Below, piece by piece: positions 55,405-64,000 of a DNA stretch of 64,000 bases; position 1 is the stretch's first letter, and each line of letters starts with the position of its first letter. The notes beneath the pieces were generated by a model, which saw only the letters and a list, made by a program, of their open reading frames with translations, did no database searches and was not told the DNA's origin. Origin of the DNA: Dirofilaria immitis (taxonomy: Eukaryota > Nematoda > Chromadorea > Rhabditida > Onchocercidae); assembly GCA_024305405.1 (NCBI GenBank), contig JAKNDB010000087.1, positions 4,652,501 through 4,716,500 on the forward strand, written 5' to 3'. Made by a program: the position numbers and the translations under genes.

Positions 55405-56491
55405 GTTTTGCTCATATGCTTCATTGAGTTTCCGTATTTTTTTACTTTCTAACATCAAGTATATATGTTCAATGTAAAATCAATTCTTGTTTAAAATAGT
55501 TAATTCTCTTGAACTTAGATTTTTGGGTTGGTTTTAAGATTTTTGTTACTATCTATTGACTCCGCTTCAATATCGCTTCAGTTTTCTTCTTTCGTTGTTT
55601 CAAGCATTTGACTGTTGTAAAGGGATGCAGTTCTAGATTCCTAAAATTATCTTTGTTTAGCCTAAATAAATTATATTTTTCTATAAAATAATGTTGAAAC
55701 TTGTATATATTCTAATATTTTAGATATTTTAATCTTGTTTTTATGAATTAATTTATTCTTAGAACAATTGAGCAACTCACTGGTCGCTTCTGATTAGAAA
55801 TTTGACTTTAAAAATTTAATTTTTAATCTTGAATTAAAGTGAAAATCATTCATATCATATTTTAGGAATCACTTCATTCACTATCCCATTTGTTTATCTT
55901 TTTGCCAAAGGATTTTTCGCCAATAAATTTAAAGATATAGCATATTGTAATATTGATAGTAATATTAATCTCATTAGAAATATTTCTGTCTTAAGATTTT
56001 TTTGGTCTTGGATGGTAATGTTATTTTGTAATGGTATCCGTGAACGATTAAAAGAAGTCTCCACAAGATTTTGCATAAGCTAAATTATTAGGGGATATCA
56101 TCATATGCATCATTTTATGCCACTGTAGTACTCAGGACTATTAAGACAGGTGTTTTATAATGGGCAACAAAAAATAATTCAATCTTCGGTTTCGTTTATG
56201 AACTTTTAAGCGGATGGCATTGATATCAAACGGACGAGATCGTAGAAATATTTTAAATGCGATAATTTAGTTTCAGCGTGAAAAAAATTTTCTAGAAATC
56301 TAGGATGAAATTTGAGAAATTATTTTCCTGTGAATTTAGGATGAAATTCAAATATTGATGAGATATCATCTCGACAAACTCATTTTGTAATGCTATTCAT
56401 AATTGCAGGCTTTTTTATCTTACTTATTTTCAGTTTGAAACTTTTTCAGCAGTTGATTAGATTAAATGCTAAACTAAACCATTCAAGAGCA
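55405..56491. other. Gap between the two PLOD genes
   Basis: 1.09 kb without a coding exon. It holds the presumed 3' UTR of the first copy (AATAAA at 55665-55670). Near its right end, a tttttcag acceptor at 56442-56449 lies 42 bases before the second copy's ATG; this is a good SL trans-splice site candidate, which would make the second copy independently or operon-transcribed. Confidence 0.5.
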
Positions 56492-59400
56492 ATGTATTCA
56501 TTGGTCATGCTGCTTCTGTTTTTGGTGTCAGCGTCGTTAACCGACAAATGTGACTCATCTGCTTATAAATTAGTTATATTCGCTTTGAGCAATGATTACA
56601 ACGATGCTTTAGAGAGGTTCAGATGTTCAACTAAACGTTATAATATTGATTTCGAAATTTTCGATTTTGGACAGAGTTCTAATCGGCATGGAAATAGGAG
56701 AGTTTGTATTTTCTTTATCTGTTTTATTTTTCGAAACTTATTGACAATATATTTTGTCAAATCGAGAAGTTAGCAACGAATATATGTAATGTAAATTCTA
56801 AAGATTATTTTTAAAATTTCTATTGTTTTCTCGGTTTATTATTATTTCCTCGTATTCATTGAAACCATGAGAAATTTAGTTTCCCATCAATTTAGGAAAT
56901 CGGCAAATTGCTACGAATGTTGGCAGGAAAACTGAAAATATTCGGAGCATCAAATTCAACCATTTTGCTCATTATTGATGGGTTAACATTTCAAAATCAT
57001 TTCTTTTATAGTATTGTAATAAAGATAATGATCTTTCTTTTTTAAATTATTTTTAATTTGACGCTACAATATCTCTTTAGATTTGATGCTATTATTGCAT
57101 CAGATGAAAACGATATTATTTGCCTATTTCTTAATGCGTGCAGCAACTGTCGTGCACTCCTTACACCGAAAGCGACGCCAAATCAAGAGTAAGTGATGAA
57201 GATATTAAAATATGTTATTAAATAAATTCAGTGTGTTGTATTGTCTGACTCATCTGCACTGTTCCAAGAATGTGTTAGAAACGATTTATTCTAATTATTG
57301 TTCAGTGAAATTCTTTCAATCGCTTTAATGGGTTTTGTTCCAAATGTTTTGAATGTTCTTGATTTTATTGGATCACAGGATGGCAAAACTTTATCATATA
57401 ACGGTTTATATTCTGATGATTCAATGGTAAACGAATGGTTATATTTTTTCTCAATAATTTCAAATTTTCTTTTAAGGAAATTTTCAAATTTTTCTGCGAT
57501 TATATTTTCTTAGTAATTTCAAATTTTTTCAAAGAAATTTCGGATTACTTTTTCGTTTCAAATACTGCAAAAACGCTTTGCTGTTTCTGAGAATTTAATT
57601 TATTTGTTTTAAAGCATGTTTGCAGTATTTGTAATTCATTCAGTTTTTTAATTTTTTTTTGCAGAATACTTTAGGATTGACGTTTGATGTAAAAGAATAT
57701 TGTTTCAAAATATTGATGGCGCCAGTTCTGACATCATGCTCTTATTCCACGACAGTGGCGATGCATATGTTTGTTTGTAATTTTATCTAAAATTTTTAGC
57801 TCTTCTAAAAAAGTTTTATCTAACTTTTTAGTAAATTTAATAAGATTGTTGGATTACATAAGCGTTTTGCCACTCACATTGGAAAAACTTATCTTCGAAA
57901 TTTTTATAGCAAAAAGCATCATAATGATTTCTTCATTTTATAGAATTTTCTAGGTACATAATTTTCTACGAAATACCCATCCATCGATAATCCTCGGAAG
58001 TAACAAAGGAAGTCAACTGTTAAATTACTTAGGTAACTACATTGGTAAGGCTTGGTCAGTCGAAAATGGTTATCAACAATGTGGCAGCAGAAGTCTGTTA
58101 GTAAGTTATTTATTTGAAGTTCATTGGTTATAATTTCAAATTTCAAGGTCTAAAACTAAATAGATATGTGAAGAAATATTCGCGGTGAAATTTGAACAAA
58201 ATTTCATAATGAAACAATAATAATAGCAGTGATAATTCTAATGGAAATATTGTAAACCATTTCGGTTTTTTTCTCGGTAATATTTTTACAGCAAACAACG
58301 AATGACACTTTGCCATCGATTACACTGGCACTATTCATCAATAAACCTATTCCTTTTGTCCGAGAATTTTTGGCAGCTATAAACCGCATGTCTTATCCTG
58401 CTTCCAAAATTGATCTTTATGTTTACAATAGTCAAAAGTACAATGAAAAAGATGTACGTTTTTTCCTAATAGATTTCGTTTCGAATTTACTGGAAAATAA
58501 TTTCCTACGAAATACCGTATTTTTAAATAACTTTAGCTCTATCATACGGAATTTGCTATCGCGGCAACTTGTTTGAATAATTAAGAATTTAATATGAATT
58601 TTACTTCACTTGGCGATTGTAATGGAGTGTTCTAATTTTCATTTTTATTTTATAATACTATGCTTTTTCTTATAATTTTGTTTCAATATTTGATATGTTG
58701 CAAATTTTATATCTTATTCTGTTCAGATCGAGGAGTTTTTGAAAAATGCCAAAAAGTTATATCGAACAGTAGAATATGACAGCAATGATACTGAACTGGG
58801 TGAAAAGAAGCGAGAAAGGCTGCCTTGTTGGTATTTCCAATTTTTTGCGTTTATATTCATTTAGTTCAAGTTTCGTGCAAGATTTTACTACTGTAAGAAT
58901 TTTTTCACTTTCTTCTTGTTCAAGTTTTACGCAAAATTTTTACTTCGGACTGTTTTTATTTTTTGTTGAATATTTTTAGAATAATACTGTTTAAAATTTC
59001 AGGATTTTTACTGAGGAACTTTTGAATGATTTTGTATTCATGCTTGACGGCGATGTTCATCTGATAATACCTGAAACGTTACAACTCTTAGTTGAAACTG
59101 CCACTGTTGGGAATTTGTATGAATTTTAGCGTTAATATCTCGACAGTGAGGAACTCTTATTATCAGTCTTTATTATTAAGGAATTTTCGAATGGTTCCAG
59201 AATCTTATATATTTTACGATAAATTTTAATTCTGAATATTCTTTCTCAAGCTATGATTAGTCATCAATTCGACGAAACATGGTTAAATTTGTTGTAAAAT
59301 TTTTAGCAACTTTAAAATTCGATTTTCAGTAATATCATTGCTCCATTGTTAACTCTCCACGGAAAGCTATTTTCAAACTTTTGGGGTGCGCTGGACAGTA

Positions 59401-61530
59401 ATGGATATTACTCACGTTCAGAGGATTATATTGAAATAGTAGATAGAAAACGAGTAGGAGTATGGAATGTGCCTTATATCAGCAAGGCTATTCTTATCAA
59501 TAAGAGTAAGGTAATTTCTCAAAATAATTAGTTTATAAATTACAATTTTCAAACAAGTGTTGTACTCTTATATGTATTTATCTAATTTGCTTGTATTTAT
59601 ATATGATGTAACTTTGCTCTGAGGTCATTCTTCACTTATCTATTTAGAGACTTTAATCATATTGTATGATCTAATGTAGTGCGAAAAATGTTACAAATTT
59701 CAGGTTAAGATGCTTGAAAATAGCTACACCTATAATGTGATGGTTGATACCGATATGAGTTTTTGTGAGTATGCACGGGCAATGGTAAAATTTCCTATTT
59801 AATGTGATTGATTAAAAATCAATGCATGCTTCTAGGCAACTAAAAATTCAAAAATATTGAGGATAATTATTCAGGGATATTTTATGCATGTTGATAATCA
59901 ACGCTATTATGGATTTTTAGTCGATACAGAAGATTTCATCAATAATGATGGGAGATTGCATCCGGAAATGTATGAAATATTCAAAAATCGGCATGTTAGT
60001 TCTCTAAATTTGAAATTCTTATTATAAAAAGTTGAATTTTTAGCAGTATTTCTAAAAATAGCTATAATTTTTATGTAAAATAATGTGCTTGCAAAATAAT
60101 GATTTTTCGATGACTGATTATATAGGTTATGCATTTTTTTTGAATTCTTGACTTAATTCACTATAATTTTATTCCAGATATGGGAACAACGTTATATACA
60201 TCCAAAATATTATGAAGCATTGGACAGCAGGGACATCCATCAGTCATGCCCGGATGTTTATGATTATCCGTTAATGTCTGAAAATTTTACAAAAGAATTA
60301 ATTGAAGAAATAGAACATTATGGATATTGGTCAAGTGGAAAAAAGAAGTGAAATTTTCTGTTGACTCTGATATTATTTCTTTGATTAGAAATTTCAATAA
60401 TACTCAGGTTTTCTAAGCTTCTAAAGAAGTTTAGCATCATTTCCACTTCAAAAGTAACGGATTAGGAAAAAGTACCACGTTTATAGAAAGATAGGAATTT
60501 TTGCTTATAATATTTTGTTGTTTTTTTTTGTTGTTGTTTTCAAGTATTATAAATTCTAGCCATATAATGGTTTACTATTTTTTCAAACTCATTTGTGTCT
60601 AAAAATACTTAAATAGAAACTGATGATAGGTTTTATAGGGCAATCGTTTAGCTGATGAATATGAAATTGTACCAACTGTTGACATCCATATGAGTCAAAT
60701 AAATTTTGAGAAAGAATGGTCATACTTTCTTGATGAATATGTTCGCCCAATGCAAGAAAAGCTCTTCATCGGATACTATCAAAAAGTATTTTTTTTTCGT
60801 AATACATTTATTTCGATATATAGTGTCTACCATCATTTATGATCCCACCAGTTGTTTATAGTATTGTTTTGACAAATTATTTTGTAAACTAAATATATCT
60901 TTATTTATTATAGAGTTATATTAAACATGTTTCTTAATGAAGTATTTCTGATTCAAGTATAAATATGGTGCATGTTATGCTTTCAATAATTTTATAGTTT
61001 TGTGATACCACTGATAATTGCTTTGTATTTGAACAGTTTTTTCTTATATTTTTGATTAATAGAGTGATGAGAGACTTCCAAGTTTTTAGCCAGTAGAAGC
61101 TGTCATGATGTTTGTCGTCCGATACAAGCAAAATAAACGGTCCTTTTGCGAGCCTACTACGACGCTTCAACATATATAGTGAATATTCCTTTGAATAAGC
61201 GTGGTAAAGATTATGAAGGCGGTGGTATTCATTATGTTCGCTATAATTGCACAGTCTCCGATGATCAGACTGGTACTGTTTTGTAATTTTTGTCGTAAAT
61301 GCAACGGTAGTTTTATAATTTTATCCTAATTTGACGAAGGTAATTTTACTGAAAGTTACATTTCATATTTTTAATAACTTAGCGTTTATTACAATTCATA
61401 TTTCATTTTTCCAAAACTTTTTATTTCAGGATATGCAACCATGTTTCCAGGACGGTTGACTCATTTGCATGAAGGTCTTCCAGTTACCAGTGGAACTCGA
61501 TATATTGCTATGTCCTTCCTCAATCCGTAG
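56492..61530 (+). CDS. Lysyl hydroxylase paralogue, predicted pseudoenzyme (tandem PLOD copy)
   Basis: Sixteen exons: 56492-56701, 56896-56981, 57081-57188, 57306-57426, 57665-57768, 57954-58100, 58292-58453, 58727-58830, 59003-59116, 59330-59510, 59704-59784, 59875-59994, 60178-60347, 60639-60785, 61090-61272, 61430-61530; about 713 residues. All intron phases match the upstream copy and exons 2, 7, 9-11 and 14-16 have the same lengths, so it is a tandem duplicate. A signal peptide is present. The first Fe-ligand His is Tyr (Y642, in YYD), while D644, H694 and Arg 704 remain. In the glycosyltransferase half DxxD is kept, but the FCW tryptophan, the DDDQ block and HGNG are gone. Hydroxylation is therefore unlikely. 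Single bases are missing at 57700-57701, 60339-60344 and 61144-61147. A role as partner or regulator of the active copy is speculation. Confidence 0.93.
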
Positions 61531-62212
61531 AGTACTTCTGTCAAAAAAATTTTTAAATCTTTTTCGCATTAAATAAATTATTTAGAAGTTTATTTGTTCT
61601 GTTTTAAAATTCATTTTCTTAACATCCAGTCTTAGTTCTGTTCATTTCATTTGATTTCATCATTTTTATATTGCATCATCATTATAATATATAACCGCTG
61701 TTTTTTCAAACCAATGCCTCTTTTTCTGTAAACTGCCATATTTTGTTTTATTTAAAGTAGTTTATGATTGCATATTAGAATTAAAAATTGTAATCACTGC
61801 AATTATTTAATCTATTATTTAATTCTTTATCTTATTGTCATTATCTTAACATTACATCAAACGAACGAGCATTTTATCTATTGACTTTCTATTGGATTTT
61901 GTTTAGATTTTTCTGTTTTACTAAATTTTTTCGCATCCCATGAACTTTATAAAAATCGTAATTCGTTTTGATAATATATAGATATTATTTATTCAAAAAT
62001 ATCATGTTATGTATAAAATGTTTTGTTAATATATGTTCCCTTGATTGATAGTTTTTATGGCAATGTGATGATTCATATATATCTGGTAAGATGAGCTTTA
62101 ATAATGACTCATAATGTATATACGTTTTCTACATATATATTGTGGAATGAATGAAGTATGGCGTTCTTACAATATAAGTATTAATGCGAGAGTTATTTTG
62201 TTGAAGATTGCT
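61531..62212. other. Gap between PLOD paralogue and MTO1
   Basis: About 680 bases, non-coding. AATAAA at 61572-61577, 42 bases past the stop codon, is a good poly(A) signal candidate for the upstream gene. No promoter motif is recognisable. Confidence 0.5.
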
Positions 62213-64000
62213 ATGCTTCGAAGGACATTATGTACTACATTGACAGCTAGGAATGAAGCAGTAAATTATGATGTTATTGTGATTGGTGGTGGACATGCTG
62301 GTTGCGAAGCTGCCAGTGCGGCTGCTAGATGCTGCGCTTCTACCTTGCTGTTGACTAACAGAAAGGATACTATCGGTGAAATGTCATGTAATCCGAGTTT
62401 CGGTGGAGTTGGTAAAGGTAATCCATATCCAGACACTCGTCTTCTGATCGAAATGTGGAATAATAGTGCTGTAAGGTGCAACAGATGTGACCATAATCAT
62501 TTAGATTATGATACAAATCAAGAATTTTAGTTATAACTAAACAAAAATGTGGGAAGGAAATCGAGAAATTTTTGGATATTATATAACTAGCAAAAATTTC
62601 ATCCATTGTAAGGACATCTTATACGCGAAGTGGATGCATTGGATGGACTGTGCGGAAGAATTTGTGATAAATCAGCCGTAAACTATCGTGCACTAAATGC
62701 CTCACATGGGCCAGCTGTGCTGGGCCTTCGAGCACAGATTGACAGGAAACTATACAAAAAATATATGCAACATGTAATATTCTTTTTCTGCAAATCTAGT
62801 AAATTCTAGTTCCAGTATATGATAAATTTCGAAATAAATAGATTACGCAATTTATATTCCTCTCTTTAACTAAAATTTCTTTATTAGTAATATTCAAAAT
62901 TTAACAAAATTATCTGTTCAGGAAATTCTAAGTTGCACAAAGGGTTTGGATGTAATGGAAAAAGCGGTTGATGATCTCATTATCAAATATAAGGAAGGAG
63001 AAACATCGAAAGTTGTTGGAGTTGCAGCTGGTGGTCAGGTGTGATTTTACTAGTTCCCTTATATCATTAATATTCTTACAGCTCTAATGAAATCGACAAA
63101 TTTTTTTCTTTGCATTTACCAATTTCAGTTTTCAAAAATCATTTCTTTTTGATCTTTTAAATTCCAGATTTTAAAAGCAAAAGCGATTGTGGTGACAACA
63201 GGAACATTTTTAGGAGGGAAACTTTTTCGAGGGTCAGAAAGTTATGCCGCTGGACGTCTGGGTGAAAAGGTTTCGTCCTTTTTCTGGAAATCATGTTACA
63301 ATCTAGAAAATCATTTTATTAATTACAATAGTAAAAAGTAAACGAGGATTGAATAGGACAAATAAGAGAAAATCAAAATTGGTTTGGAAATGAAGCTTTA
63401 TTTAACCGGGATTGATTTCTGGTAGTTTTGTAGCATTGAGAATAAGGATCGATTCTAACTCTTTTCTAGTAGGGAGTGAAAAGTTTCGGTTTTTATTTTT
63501 CATTTTCATCATCCTCGGTTTAATATTTCGGCAATCAATACAGGTTGAATTTTTTTCCAGGCTAGTTCAAAACTTTCTGAAACCTTTAAAAGGCTTGGTT
63601 TCAAATTAGGACGTTTTCGCACAGGTACTCCAGCACGTTTATTTAAGAAAACAATAGATTTTAGCAAATTTGTTCCTCAATATCCAGATTTGAAGCCGAT
63701 TCCATTTTCGTTCTTGACAGAACGCATCTGGCTTCCCTACCTCCAACAAGTCAGCCTGCTTATCATTTTTGCTTGCTTTATTATCTTCCTAGAATTTTTT
63801 CCGAAATATCACATTTTTTTTGTAATTGGCTTTTCTTTAGAATTTTTTTGGTTCACCTTTCTTTATTTTTTTATTTTCATTTTAAATTATCAAAAACAGT
63901 ATTCAGCAATATTTTTATTCTTCATTTTTCATTTTGACTTCCATGCTTACTTTGTTTTTATAAAGTAATGCATTTTTTAGTTACCATCGTATTTGGGTTT
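62213..64000 (+). CDS. MTO1: MTO1 / MnmG-type mitochondrial tRNA modification flavoprotein (partial)
   Basis: Exons 62213-62417, 62613-62773, 62922-63038, 63168-63269 and 63561-63749 join in phase into about 258 residues; the gene continues past the right edge. MTO1 works with GTPBP3 (MnmE) in mitochondria to modify the wobble uridine of tRNAs, using FAD. Seen: an Arg-rich, Ser/Thr-rich N-terminus (MLRR.LC) suiting a mitochondrial targeting signal, the FAD-binding [10 protein letters not shown] motif (about residues 24-33), [20 protein letters not shown], the alternating NYR.LN.S.GPAV..LRAQ.D segment, TTGTFL.GKLF.G and RTGTPAR. The ATG at 62213 is preferred; the frame is open further upstream to 62114 but with a sequence unlike a targeting peptide. 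No frame break is present in this gene, unlike its neighbours. The last donor, gtcagc, is unusual but in phase. Confidence 0.95.

Noticed and set aside
1..64000. CRISPR arrays, bacterial operons, Wolbachia transfers and viral elements
   Set aside because: No spaced direct-repeat array, no bacterial-type intronless gene and no recognisable viral or retroelement protein was found by eye; the 34.0 kb open frame is the only piece for which foreign origin stays conceivable.

Overview
This window looks like nuclear DNA of a nematode. It is very AT-rich, its genes are split into many small exons with GT...AG introns, and it carries a cuticle collagen with the nematode layout (membrane anchor, dibasic processing site, two cysteine-bounded Gly-X-Y blocks). 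The very low GC and long sparse stretches would suit a spirurid/filarial worm, but that placement is inference. I assembled the exons by hand from reading frame, splice consensus and phase. Six or seven genes are secure; a few more are tentative.

Layout. 162-1087 (-): last-in-window exons of a BTB/POZ-domain gene that runs off the left edge. 1.1-22.5 kb: no gene I can defend. It holds microsatellites, a GC-richer island of broken frames (17.4-17.9 kb) and a striking ~0.6 kb inverted repeat whose arms (11369-11964 and 15555-16260) flank 3.6 kb. 22577-23109 (-): tentative small cysteine-containing gene. 23719-26619 (+): C2H2 zinc-finger gene with four fingers in two pairs. 26.6-34.6 kb: mostly empty, with an unexplained open frame at 34.0-34.4 kb. 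34660-37236 (+): asna-1 (GET3/TRC40) in nine exons. 37609-39747 (-): cuticle collagen in four exons, convergent with asna-1. 39.7-49.9 kb: nothing recognised. 49901-55404 and 56492-61530 (+): two tandem 16-exon procollagen lysyl hydroxylase/glycosyltransferase genes (LET-268/PLOD family). 62213 to the right edge (+): MTO1, the mitochondrial tRNA-modifying flavoprotein, partial.

Themes. The collagen and the lysyl hydroxylases belong to extracellular-matrix biology, but nothing in the sequence shows they are co-regulated. The first PLOD copy keeps every catalytic residue I could check. The second has lost the first iron-binding histidine (Tyr instead) and key glycosyltransferase residues, so it reads as an intact-length pseudoenzyme.

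Quality. Otherwise excellent exons of asna-1, the collagen, the zinc-finger gene and both PLOD genes each carry isolated base losses, nearly all one base at a short homopolymer. Restoring the base always restores both protein and splice phase. I read this as uncorrected consensus error rather than many independent pseudogenes; automated gene calls here will be broken at those points.
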